64,000 nucleotides of DNA from Heterohyrax brucei. Lineage: Eukaryota > Chordata > Mammalia > Hyracoidea > Procaviidae. Positions 35,588-46,189 of this stretch are shown piece after piece. Where the stretch lies: NCBI GenBank assembly GCA_028571685.1, contig CM053148.1:90294001-90358000 (forward strand). The letters are read 5' to 3'. A program made the position numbers and the translations under genes. Below the pieces are notes generated by a model that was not told where the DNA came from, ran no database searches, and saw only the letters and a list, made by a program, of their open reading frames with translations. Each line of letters starts with the position of its first letter. Position 1 is the stretch's first letter.

Positions 35588-36133
35588 CAAGTCCTCCCAA
35601 TTAAGTCGGCAAACTCATCCCAGAAAAAGAGCTAACTACCACATTGGTGAATATCACAAAGTCACTCAACAAGTACTCCTCCTGGGAAGCTATGAACTGA
35701 TGCCAGCACCTAGTCCACCCTTCAATGCAATCTTGGAGCCCTTTTTGTGAAACGGCCATCAGAGCTGTTGTCGTAGTGCTCTTGACATCCTGAATGCCAT
35801 CCAGATGTCTACCTTTCAGTATTTCCTGTATCTTTGGGTAAAGAAAAAGGTCACTGGGAGCCAGAACAGGTGAATAGGGAGGGTGTTCCAAACACAGTTA
35901 TTTCTTTATTGACTAAAAACTCCCTCACAGACAGCTACACAAGTAAGTTTGTGAACATACCTCTGTGCCATCGTGCACAATGGCCATTCAAGAAAGAATT
36001 CCATAATTGCTTTGAAGGATGAACTAGGAGCTGGCATTGGTGTATAGCTTCCCAAGAGGGTTCTTCAAAAAGTGGATGTAGTGATATTCAGCACTTAGAA
36101 CAATTAATTTTGAGGACTTTTTGTCAGACCTCG
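35588..36133 (-). mobile_element. Fold-back mariner-derived element, copy 2
   Basis: A 546-bp element flanked by TA on both sides (35586-35587 and 36134-36135), the target duplicated by mariners. The arm at about 35588-35757 is an inverted copy of 35990-36133 (gggaagctatgaactgatgc against its counterpart agcttccc near 36050). Between them the minus strand encodes a transposase C-terminal stretch, HPPYSPVLAPSDLFLYPKI and then QEILKGRHLDGIQDV, which keeps the third catalytic aspartate (PSD). The N-terminal two thirds of a transposase is absent. Confidence 0.88.
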
Positions 36134-36435
36134 TAGTGGAGTCTTTTCTGTGTCACTCTGTTGGAATGTAAGCTTCATGACAATGTCTGCCAAGCAGAAA
36201 ATGCTGTCACTTTCATGGCTACAGTACCAATGAGTGGACGGTGGGGAAATACAGACGTTAGTACTCATCCTGTGATCTATGCAAGTGGTACGTACGTATA
36301 GCAAACCATAACCACTGGTCTCCCCCATTGCCATAGAGTCCTCACTGCTTTCCCTCCACATTGCTGTCAAGATATTTTCATAACATTTTTAAAAGTCAAA
36401 GAAACATTCTAAATGCTTCTTGTTGTCTTCTAGTC

Positions 36436-36783
36436 ATACAGTACAGCGAAACACTGTCTAGTCCTGTGCCACCCTCAGAACTGTTATTATTCTTGAGCCT
36501 GTGTTTCAAGCCACTGTGTCAGTCCACCTTGTTGGCAATCTTCCTCTTTTTTTCATTAGCTGTCTGTTGCATGAAGCATGATGTTCTCCAGGGACTGCTC
36601 CCTCTTGATAACATGTCCAAAATACGTGAGATGTAGTCTAGCCATCCTCACTTCTAAGGAGCATTCTTGTTGTACTTCGTCCAAGACAGATTTGTTCATT
36701 CCTTTGTCAGTCCACTGTATATTCAATCTTCTTTGCCGGTACCACAACACAAAGTTGTCAATTATTCTTTCGTCTTCCTTATT
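36436..36783 (-). mobile_element. RTE LINE ORF2 C-terminal fragment
   Basis: On the minus strand the frame reads KGMNKSVLDEVQQECSLEVR and ARLHLTYFGHVIKREQSLE, the RTE ORF2 C-terminal region. The 3' tail is not recognisable below 36436. Confidence 0.88.
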
Positions 36784-36821
36784 TAAATGCTTATGGTAAG
36801 TACAATATTTAGTGCAATACT

Positions 36822-36986
36822 AACCAAAACCAAACCCACCTCTGTTGAGTTGATTTTGACTCATAGCAACCCTACAGGACAGAGCAGAGCTGCTCCATAG
36901 AATTTCCAAGAAATCCCTGGTGGATTCAAACTGCAGACCTTTGGTTAGCAGATATAGCCCTTATCTGGTACCCCACCAGGGTTTCC
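36822..36986 (-). repeat. AfroSINE
   Basis: Reverse copy (ccaccaaaaccaaaccc-type tail at 36822, agagcagagctgctccatag, ggtaccccaccagggtttcc). Confidence 0.93.
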
Positions 36987-37384
36987 TAAATAAAGTAACA
37001 TTATACATACCAGAGAGCATAATTTAGTATTTACTGCAAACATAACGGAAGCTAAATCAATAATCACAATTTTTTCCCTAGTTCTGTATTCTCTGCAATT
37101 ATCTCAAAGAAGACAATTATGGCTCTTGGTAAAGATGGAAATTATTTAATTGCATTTCCTTTTAAAAAAATGAAAAAAAATGATGACTTAATTACAGTTA
37201 CAGATCAATGTGTCCTAATCATTAAGGTATGCTTGGAATACGTGAAAATTAAAATTGATCCCAACATGTGTAATTTAAATATTTGTAAGTATCAACCTTT
37301 ATAAGTAGGAAAAAATTATGACAATCCAATAAGCATATTTCGTTTATTTATTTCCCTTTGTTCTTCTCTATTTATTTATTAATT
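36987..37384. other. Intronic sequence, no feature recognised
   Basis: About 400 bp of AT-rich unique-looking intron. Confidence 0.5.
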
Positions 37385-39447
37385 TTTTTATGATTAAGAG
37401 AAAGTATACAATCCAAATCAACTTTGCATGGGTACCTCTCGGCAGCGGCAGCTCCCACTGCTCTCCTCGCCTGGTGACAGCACACTCCTTTCTCTCACTC
37501 TACACTTGTCGTATCCTCCCAACAACCTCTTGTCCACTCCTCTCCACCCTCTTCTCTCTTATCCATAAAGAGACCAGTAGGACAACCTCCTATAAATGCA
37601 TAGAACCGTAAAGTACACAAACCATATGGTCACATTGTGTCCCTGAGTGTAGTCCACATTTGTTCAAAGGGTTGACCTCAATAGTGTTTTCTGGTCAGGG
37701 GCAGCAGCAGAACTAGGGCCAATGTACCCGGGGCATCCGCTGGGCCATCAGACCATCGTTTGTGGCCTTTTGATAGAGTTCTTGAGATGCACCACTCGTT
37801 TCCTTGAGTGGCCTCAGGAACTCAACATTGTGTGCCCCACAATAGTGGTTGCTGGTCACTTTCTGGTTCTTCTGGTCACATGTTGATATAGTTTCCCATT
37901 CACATGGCTCCTTCTGTCTCCTGGTCTCCTTTTTCCATGTGCCTTTGTTGTTCCTGGTGATTGTTCTGGATGAGTTGGGACCATTTGGTGTACCTCAGAT
38001 GGTAGCTTGCTAGCTTTTAAGACCACAGACACCACTCTCCAACATAGGGTGTAGAAGACTCTCTTAGCAACAGGCTGGTTATGCCAATTGGCCTTGCTAC
38101 TCTACCCTTGCAGTACTGGACTGAGATTAGTAGTTTCCAGTTTATGGTGAAGTCCAGTTAAGTTAATCTACTTTCTACTTTGCTGTCACTGCTTTCACCT
38201 AACCAAATTTCTGTCAACTGTCTAATCTATGACCAACACCCTCTCTCGCTCCCCTCCTTTGTTGCCATCAAAAGGTCTTTTCTTCTGTACATAAGTCTAT
38301 TTTTAAGTCCTTATAGTAGGGGTCTCATACAATATTTGTCCCTTTGCTGCTGACTGATTTCACTCAGCATAATGTCTTCCAGTTGAAACCAGGTTATAAG
38401 ATGCTTCCTAAAATCATCATTGTTCTTTATCACTACATAGTTTTCCAATGAGTATACCTGCCATAGTTTGTTTATCCATTCATTTGCTGATGGGCATCTG
38501 GGTTGGTTCTATCTTTTTGCTATTGTGGACTGTGCTGTCATAAACATTCGTGTGCATGTGTCTGTTCATGTGACATTTTTTGTTTCTGTAGGATATATTC
38601 TGAGCAGTGGGATTACTGGATCAAATGTTATGTCTATTTCCGGCTTTTTAAGGAAGTGCCAAATTGCTTTGCAAAGAGATTGTACCATTTTGCAATCCCA
38701 CCAGCAGTGTACAAGAGATCGGATCTCTCCACAGCCTCTCCAGCATTTGTTGCTTTGTGTTTTTCGGATCACGGCCAACATGGTGGGGGTGAGATGACAT
38801 CCTGTTGTAGTTTTGATGGCTAATGACTGTGAGCATTTCCTCATGTGTCTTTTGGTTGCCTGGATGTCCTCTCTGTCCATCTCCTGTGTCCATAGCTTAA
38901 TTGAGTTGTTTACCTTTTTTCTTGTTGGTATTTTGCAGTACACTGTAGATTGTGGAGATCAGACATTGGTCTGACATGTAGTTGCCAAATATTTTTTCCC
39001 ATTCTGTGGGTGGTCTTTTAACTCTTTTCATAAAGTCTTTGAATCAGCAAAAGAGTTTGATTCTTAGCAGCTCCAATTTATCTATTATCTTTTTTTATTG
39101 TACTTTGTTTGTCAGATTTGAAGCCTGTCTAAGCTGCACATTAAAGCTTCCATTGCTGACTCTATTTTTTCTTACATGATCTTTATCATTTTAGGCTTGA
39201 TATTTAGGTCTTTTATCCATTTTGAGTTAGTTTCTGTTTAAGGTGTGAGACATGGGTCTTATTTCAGTTTTTTTCAGATGGATATCCAATTTTTCTAATA
39301 CCATTTGTTAAAGAGACTGTTTTTACCCCAGTTTCCAATCTTAGGGCCTTTGTTGAATATCAACTGTTCATAAGAGCATGATAGTACCTCTGGGTTCTCA
39401 ACTGTGTTCCATTGGTCTATATGTCTTTGTTTGTACCAGCACCAGGT
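37385..39447 (-). mobile_element. L1 LINE, 5'-truncated, ORF2 end plus 3' UTR
   Basis: A 2.06-kb copy of the same L1 lineage as 17520-25229. On the minus strand the ORF2 C-terminal part reads REDIQATKRHMRKCSQSLAI, CWWDCKMVQSLCKAIWHFLK and FDPVIPLLRIYPTETKN. The 3' UTR occupies about 37385-38390 and shares blocks with 24225-24900 (reverse complement). The open frame at 38566-38943 is still 125 residues long, so this copy is less decayed than the others. It is truncated in ORF2 at about 39447. Confidence 0.92.
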
Positions 39448-39711
39448 AATAAGCATAATTTAAAACAATTTTCTCTCAGTCTTTCTTACGTGTCAAGACA
39501 AGATCTTAAAAGACTTTATATGTGTAACTTCATGTAATCTTCAAAATGCTCACATCAGGTCAGTTTCAGCTTAAATACATTTTAGAGATGTGAAAACTGA
39601 GGCTGAATTGTGGAACATCAAATAGTTTGTACAAATCGTACAGTACGTTAGGATTTGGCTTAGTTTCCCTTACATACTTCAAGATTTTAAACTCTGTACC
39701 CTAATACTTAC
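39448..39711. other. Intronic flank of the NCAM2 Ig3 exon
   Basis: Unique-looking sequence between the L1 truncation point and the exon donor. Confidence 0.6.
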
Positions 39712-39872
39712 CAAAAACTTGGAGGAAGGCATGCTTTTCATCTTCTCCTGCCTTATTTGTGGCCCTGCAGACATAGCGTCCACCGTCACTACTGATGATA
39801 TTCCTGACAGTAAGTTCTGTATTGCTTCCTTTCAGTAGGTACTTTTCATTCTCTTCAATGAGCTTGCCATTC
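39712..39872 (-). CDS. NCAM2: NCAM2 internal exon, second half of Ig domain 3
   Basis: This 161-bp exon completes the third immunoglobulin domain of NCAM2. The acceptor on the minus strand is a strong pyrimidine tract ending TTTAG, and the donor is GTAAG. The frame reads [20 protein letters not shown], then [20 protein letters not shown], and ends [13 protein letters not shown]. The DGGRYVC segment is the classic Ig D-x-G-x-Y-x-C motif and supplies the second domain cysteine. The exon starts in phase 2 and ends in phase 1 (G|TA, Val), so it splices in frame to both neighbouring exons here. No stop codon or frameshift is present. The introns on either side are about 9.5 kb (upstream) and 6.2 kb (downstream). 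Confidence 0.96.
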
Positions 39873-40384
39873 CTAAAGAAGAAAAAAGAGGTTGATCTTC
39901 ATCAATGCGGCTTCACAACTGAGGGGATAATAATAGTCAACTTTCTCATCTATAGGCATCAATCATTCCAAGTCTACTGTCATTTATAGACAAGGTTATG
40001 TTTCAATCAAAGATATATTTTTAGCAGATCAGGGAAACCTTAGTACAGAAATATTACAAATATACTTGAAAGTTGGTTTGACTTTAAAGACAAGAATAAC
40101 CTGTGAGATAGGTAGAAATTGAACACTAACATTAAGAAAAAAGGCATAGTGGTTCAATTTGTACTTGCTTATCAAAAATAATTTTCCTTTGCTAATTGAA
40201 ATGCCATGAAGACTTTAAAAACTGGTGAGTCAAAGCATATTCCTAAAACAGTTATTTACTAGTTTCCAAGAACATCTTTCAAAGACTACCTGTCAATATA
40301 TCTCCCAAAAAACTTTTCAAAATACAATGTAAACACAAAATCAACTTACTGTCAATAAATAAGTTTATGGAGGATTAGGGTCAG
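39873..40384. other. Intronic flank of the NCAM2 Ig3 exon
   Basis: It includes the polypyrimidine tract of the acceptor (39873-39895 on the minus strand). No repeat was recognised beyond it. Confidence 0.6.
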
Positions 40385-40556
40385 GGTTTGGGTTAGTGGC
40401 ACAGTGTTCAAAAGCCTGGCTGCTAACCAAACCAAAAGTTTGGCAGTTCACTTCCACCAGATCCTCCTTAGAAACACTGCAGCACAGTTCTGCTCCACCC
40501 TAATGGGTTGCTGTGTGCCACAACTGATTTGACAGCAATGGACTTTATGGTTTTTA
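40385..40556 (+). repeat. AfroSINE
   Basis: Forward, diverged (ggttagtggcacagtgttca, ccaccagatcctccttagaa, aactgatttgacagcaatgg). Confidence 0.88.
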
Positions 40557-40603
40557 CATTTCTGTAGGAAATTTTTTCATACATTCAGTTTTTACAACAC
40601 CTA

Positions 40604-40632
40604 TATCCGACTCGACGGCACTTGGCACTTGG
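40604..40632 (+). repeat. RTE/AfroSINE-type tail fragment
   Basis: A short isolated match to the common tail (tccgactcgacggcacttgg). It retains the unmutated CpGs of the family tail. Confidence 0.5.
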
Positions 40633-40972
40633 CATATAAGGATAATAATGCTTCATCTGTCTTATCTAGAATCATGCATAGTGAGTATTCCTCAATTTGT
40701 TATCTATTCAACAAGTCTGTTCAATGATCTATTCAACAAAAATTATTCATCTGTTTAAAATAATAATACATCAGAGTTTCAGTATTTTATGATTTGTAAA
40801 ACACTTGCCCTGTTTCTTGGTTAATTGGTCACTTAGAATTAACTTAAAACATGCATACTTTCTCTTCCCACCCACAAATGAGAAAATCAAGACCTCAGTT
40901 AAAATTTCCCCAATCTTTAATTCACAAATGAAGGTATCTGGGCTTCTACAGTAGATTTACTAAATTATAGTG

Positions 40973-41346
40973 TGTTACGGATTAAATTGGGTCCACAAAA
41001 TTTGTGATGGAAACTTAATCCCTATACTTGTTGATGTTATCCTGATTAGAAAGTTTTCCTGGTGATGTTAAGGAAGTCACACTAGTGTAGACTATGTGTT
41101 AAACCTATCATTTCTGATTTGTAAAAATAGCATAGTAGACACAGAGATAGGAATACATAGGAGAAGACAGAAGCCAGGTGAAGATTACCAAGGAACCAAG
41201 AAATGCCTCAAGCTACCGGCAAGGAAGAAATCAACAGGGCTGACACCCTGATATAGACTTCGGTCTCCAGAATGTTTAGAAAATAAATGTATGTTCGCTA
41301 AAGCTTGTAGTGCTTTCATTACCACAGTACCAGATTAACTAAGACA
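40973..41346 (+). mobile_element. MLT1-like solo LTR, older
   Basis: It starts TGTTACGGATTAAATT and ends TTAACTAAGACA, with an AATAAA at about 41282. It is shorter and more diverged than the other LTRs here. The flanking pentamers (tagtg, cagag) agree at only three positions. Confidence 0.7.
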
Positions 41347-41486
41347 CAGAGTAGTTTCTCTTGCACCACTGTTCTCTACATGTGAAATACTACAATGAAT
41401 GTCTGCAGAACAGAAAATGGTCTAAACATGGCCACCTATCATGAAAAATCTACAGGCTTACTGGAAGGGATAGAAGATAATATGAA

Positions 41487-41693
41487 AACCCAACCAAAGC
41501 CATTGCCATCCAGTCAGTTCCAACTCACTGAGACCCTATAGGACAAAGAAGAACTGCCCCCTTAGGGTTTTCAAGGCTGTAATCTTTATTAGAGCAGACT
41601 GCCACATCTTATGTCCACAGAGTATCTGTTAGGTTTGAAACAGCAGTTTTTTGTTTAGCAAGCAAGAACTTTAACCACTGTGCCACCATGGCT
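41487..41693 (-). repeat. AfroSINE, long variant
   Basis: Reverse copy with the extra block taatctttattagagcagac between body and head. Ends: ccattgccatccagtcagtt and actgtgccaccatggct. Confidence 0.9.
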
Positions 41694-41948
41694 ATTTGGC
41701 AGATAACATATGCCCCAGTAATTAATTTTCTCATAAGCTTTTGTTGGGGGGCCAAAATTCACCATAGTAGGAGTGATGGATATCCATTGCCTGGGATATT
41801 CTAGAAAATTCCATGAGCAAAACAAAAACAATGGATCCCTCTTGAGGGATCTGAAATGGAGGAGTGGATCTCAAACAGACTTAGAACTATCAGAGTATAA
41901 TGATTATGTCCCTTTCAAAAGTCAAAATAAAAAAAAAAGCATTATGAC

Positions 41949-42463
41949 TGTCTCAGTTACCTACTACTGCTGTAACAGAAATATCACAAGTTGATGACTT
42001 TACCAAACATAAGTTCATTCTCTCATGGTTTTAGAATTGAGAAGTCTCAATTCAGGGCCCCAGCTCCAGGGAATGGTCTTTGCTCTCAGCCACCTCTGGG
42101 GGGAGGTCCTTGTCCTCGGTCTTCCCTAGGCTAGGACCATCTCAGTGGAGTGACCCCAGAGGGGTGACTTTGCTTCTGTGTCTTCTTGCTTGGAAGCAAC
42201 AAAGTCTCTCTTTTCTGCAGGCTCCCCACTTCGCATGTCACAGAACAGACTGATTTAAGATAAATCTGATATTGTAGATTGTGTCCTACCTCATCAACCT
42301 AACTGCCATCAATTCTCCCTCATTAACATCAGAGAAGTTAGGATTTGCAACAATTAGGATAATAAAAACAGATCCTAAAATAGAAGACAATCACACAATA
42401 GGGGGAACCATAGCCTAGCCAGGAAGACACACATTTGGAGGGAATGCAATTCGATCTATAACA
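41949..42463 (-). mobile_element. MaLR/ERVL-like solo LTR with perfect target duplication
   Basis: A 515-bp reverse LTR. Plus-strand ends are TGTCTCAGTTACC and GATCTATAACA. A perfect 5-bp duplication, atgac, flanks it (41944-41948 and 42464-42468). Confidence 0.92.
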
Positions 42464-42752
42464 ATGACAAAACTGGTAGTTCCTAATATTCCTTTACCAC
42501 CAAACCTGATAGACAGAATACACTCTTAGGGATTACTTTCCATTCACTGAAGTGCAACGGCTAGTTCTAAAAATACCCTTAGGGTGGTCTGAGACTCTCA
42601 AGACCTTCTTCTTTTAAAGTCAGACCAATTCTCTACATGCCCCTTTTCCAGATACAGGAAATTAGGAGTCAACTTTAGGAATTAATGTAAATTATAAAGA
42701 AGAGATGAAAATTCTTCTCTGACTATGATGGAGTAACGGAGATCATACGTAC

Positions 42753-43256
42753 TGTCACAGATTTAATTGTGTCCCCCCAAAATATATGTATCATCAGTTT
42801 GCCCAGGCCATGATTCTCAGTATTACATGATTGTCCACACTATTTTGTCATCTGATATGGTTTTCTGTGATTTTCCTATAATTATAGGTCCTATCATTAT
42901 GATGCTAATAAGATGGATTAGGGGCAGCTATGTTGATGAGATCCACAAGATCTGACTGTGTCTTAAGCTGATCTCTTTTGAGACACAAAAGAGGAAAGAA
43001 AGCAGAGAGACAGGGTAATTTCATCCTGCTAGGAAACAAAAGCCAGGAGCAAATTACGGTCTTTGGATCCAAGGTCCCTGCACCAGGAAACTGTTTGATT
43101 AGGGGAAGATTGATTACAGACACAGAAAGCCTTTCTCTGAAACCAATGCCCTGAATTGGACTTAGAGCCCACCAGACCGTGAGAGAATAAATTCTTCTTC
43201 ATTAAGGCCTTCCACTTGCAGTATTTCTTCTATAGCAGCATCAGATGACTAAGATA
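42753..43256 (+). mobile_element. MaLR/ERVL-like solo LTR
   Basis: A 504-bp forward LTR (TGTCACAGATTTAATTG ... GATGACTAAGATA) with AATAAA at about 43185. The flanks cgtac and tttac agree at three of five positions. It lies 289 bp from the reverse LTR at 41949-42463. Confidence 0.86.
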
Positions 43257-43977
43257 TTTACTCGCTCCCATTTTAAACAACTAAAACACAAGGCGCACAT
43301 AAGAAACAACACTTATCAAACCCTGGTTAACAGGTACTGGGTACTAACGACCCCTGAGGACTGCTGTAGCTTACTGTCGAGAGAAAATGTCCACATTAAA
43401 CCTTTGGAAGGGAGAATGCAAACACAGCCAAGTAACGATATTAGGGTGCAGAGATAGTCCACAGTAAGAGAGCCCGAAAGTGGCTGAAATTCTTTGGGAA
43501 GAGAAAGGGAGGATAAAAAGTGGCACAGAGAGATAACTGCAGAGTTCTAGAAAGGGTTCCTATGAGATATTCAAATGAGAACAGATGAGTGAGTACATGC
43601 ACATAAGGCTTTCCCAGACTACAGCAAGAACTGTCAGAAAAGATCAGGTACAAGAATTCCAGAGCCTCATAAATGTCCACGAATAACTTGTATTCCAAAC
43701 CTGGAGACTGGAAAGATGTCCAAAAACAGAGTACTCAATCAGTTTGTCTTAGAGTAATAAAGAATAATATTTGTCTTAGAATAATAATAATTAGAATAAT
43801 AAATCCAAATTAGTCCTATTAGTCCTAGACTGAAAGTCATTCTGAATCCAGCTAGCAAAAAAAAAAAAAAAAAGAAAGAAAGAAAGAAAACTTTAAATAA
43901 AAATAGAAAGGATCTGATTTTTTCCAAGTAACTGAATCAAAAAAAAAAAATTGTAAGAACCTAAGAATATTTAAACA
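43257..43977. other. Intronic sequence with A-rich low complexity
   Basis: No repeat family was recognised. A poly-A run that turns into (GAAA)n is at 43857-43890, and another A run is at 43940-43952. Confidence 0.5.
43857..43890. repeat. Poly-A / (GAAA)n
   Basis: About 17 A followed by four GAAA units. Confidence 0.9.
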
Positions 43978-44096
43978 AAAACAAACCCATTGCTATCAAG
44001 TTGGTTCCAGCTCACAGTAATCTTATAAAACAAAGTAGAACTGCCCCATGGAGTTTCCAAGGAGTGTCTTGTGGATGTGAATTATCCATCTTTTGG
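43978..44096 (-). repeat. AfroSINE, head missing
   Basis: Reverse copy (cccattgctatcaagttggt, aaagtagaactgccccatgg) that stops before the tRNA-like head. Confidence 0.9.
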
Positions 44097-44174
44097 GATT
44101 TGGTTACTTAGTTTGGAAGTTTAGGGTTATCCCAGTTAACTTCCCAATACTGTGTTTAATCTTTCTGTTTCATG

Positions 44175-44829
44175 TCCTAGATCACGGCATAGTGCCTGGG
44201 ATCTTAAAAGCTTGCAAGCAATCATCTAAGGCACATTTGTTCACTATTCACAGAGAAGGAGAGTTAGGAAAAGATCGAAAAAAACAGAATGTGTGGATAA
44301 CCACTGCCATGAACAACAGTCCCTTGAGACCAGATGAACTGGATTGTGCCCAATTACCTCAACTGAAGAGTTTGATCAAAGGTTTCATATAGGAACACTG
44401 ATCAAAAGAGGGAAAATGTAGGACAAGATTTCAAATTTTCATGGACTCCATACTTACTGGAGCCATGGTGGCTGGACAACTCCCTAAAAATATTGTCCTG
44501 AGATAATTTTTGGTCCTTAAGACGTAAATCAAAAATATCCCTGAAGTCTACTTCAAACCAAACAATGGTTTAACTTAACTACTAAATAATACTTGCCTTG
44601 GGTATTATGTTTTTTTAAGATCTTCTTACATGAGATTAAATTGACAGTAGCAACTAGAAAGGTTAGATAGGCAGTGAGTTTATGTTAACAGGAAGAACAA
44701 CTGAAAAAACAGAGTAAGAATGGCACATAAGTCAAAGACAGTAATCAATGTCATGCGTGTGTATGTAGAATCTTGAATTGGTGTGTTTTTGCTTTGCTTA
44801 TTCCCAAACATAACACAAAAATAAAATAA
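44175..44829 (+). mobile_element. L1 3' UTR fragment
   Basis: 5'-truncated L1 3' UTR (gtgcctgggatcttaaaagc, ctggagccatggtggctgga, aatatccctgaagtctactt) that ends in an A-rich tail (caaaaataaaataaaa) followed by a (TA)n run. No coding sequence remains. Confidence 0.75.
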
Positions 44830-44862
44830 AATATATATATATATGTATATATATATATAAAA
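44830..44862. repeat. (TA)n microsatellite
   Basis: An alternating TA run with a single G interruption, directly after the L1 A-tail. It probably arose from that tail. Confidence 0.92.
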
Positions 44863-45168
44863 TACACTGGTGAAATTAAGATCCATTAGACATTAAAGAT
44901 GAAAAGACTACTGACCTTGAAGACAACCATATAAAATGTCCAAAAATAAAGAACAGAGAAAAAACCTGATGTAAAGTCCTAGCTTGCATTATTTTCCTTC
45001 AGTCTGAACAATCTTCTTAAACAATCCTTATATTGATGATGTAATAATATTAAATGTTTAAATATACAACAGCAGAACTTCAAAACATATGACACAAAAA
45101 ATATACATAACTGAGTATCAAAATAAATTTTAACAAATGTAGTTGAAGTACAGAAATCAAGAAGGATT
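44863..45168. other. Intronic sequence, no feature recognised
   Basis: About 300 bp of AT-rich unique-looking sequence. Confidence 0.5.
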
Positions 45169-45368
45169 TGAAGTTCCTTGTGGGTCAAACAGTTAAGTGC
45201 TTGGATACTAACTGAATGTTTAGTGCTTCAAACTCAACCAGAGGAACTCAGAAGAAAGAATGGATACACAAGAACGACGACAGCCACTGAATACATTATG
45301 GAGTGCAGTTCTACTCCAACACACACATGACTGTCATGAGTCAGAATCTACTCCAAGTTAGTTTTTTG
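45169..45368 (+). repeat. AfroSINE, long variant
   Basis: Forward and diverged (gtgggtcaaacagttaagtg, acgacgacagccactgaata, gtcatgagtcagaatctact). Confidence 0.82.
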
Positions 45369-45668
45369 TTCTTTTTGTTTCGTTTTAACAGAAAACTTGA
45401 ATGGCACTATCAAACAAGCTAACCTTATATTTAGACTTATACCAACAATATGTATGTAAAATATATTCTTATCAAGTGTTCACAAATCCATATTTGCAAA
45501 TGCAGGGCATAAAACAAGATCTTGTAAATTTAATCCAGTGTGTTCACTGACAGTGATGGAGTAAAATAGAAATCAATAACAGAAATATATAAAGCATATA
45601 TCAAGTTTTGGGAAGAAAGTCCCATACATTTAAATAACTCATGGATCAAAGATAACATCACATGAAAT

Positions 45669-46163
45669 ATCTCTTTAAAGTGTTTTTTTTTCTAAAAAAA
45701 AAATGTCACTTTGACAACTAAGGTGTGCCTAACTCAAGGCATGATATTTTCAGTTTCTTCACTGGCATGTGGATGCTGGACAATGAATTAGGAAAATTGA
45801 CCAGTAGATGCCTTTGATTTATGATGCTGGCAAGATAACTGAATATACCATGAACTTCCAGAAGAATGAACAAGTCTGTCTTGGAAGAAGACAGCCAGAA
45901 TGGTCTTAAATGTTGAGAACAGCAAGGTTTCCTCTCACGTACTTTGGGCGTGTTACAGTGAGGGACTGGTACCTGCGGAAGGATGCCATGCTTGGTAAAG
46001 GGTCAGTGAATGGGAGAAAGACCTTGAAGGAAATGGGCTGACACTTTGGTTGCAGCAATGGGATCAAACACAGCAGTGATTGTGAGGATTTTCTTCCTGT
46101 TATACACGGGGTCCCTATGAATCTGAATGACCTTGACAGCACCTAAAAACAACAACATTGGCT
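45669..46163 (+). mobile_element. RTE LINE 3' end, heavily diverged
   Basis: It runs from tctctttaaagtgttttttt through catgatattttcagtttctt and tacgtactttgggcgtgtta-like sequence to the tail cttgacagcacctaaaaaca. Frames are destroyed by stops. It is alignable by eye to the copies at 25.2 kb and 30.5 kb. Confidence 0.85.
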
Positions 46164-46189
46164 GAAAGATGAACAAACAACAGGAAAGG

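Larger units (their letters stand above)
33533..39711 (-). other. NCAM2: NCAM2 intron between Ig3 and Ig4 exons
   Basis: This 6,179-bp phase-1 intron lies between Ig domains 3 and 4. It holds three AfroSINEs, a fold-back mariner, an RTE fragment and a 2-kb truncated L1. No additional exon was recognised. Confidence 0.9.
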
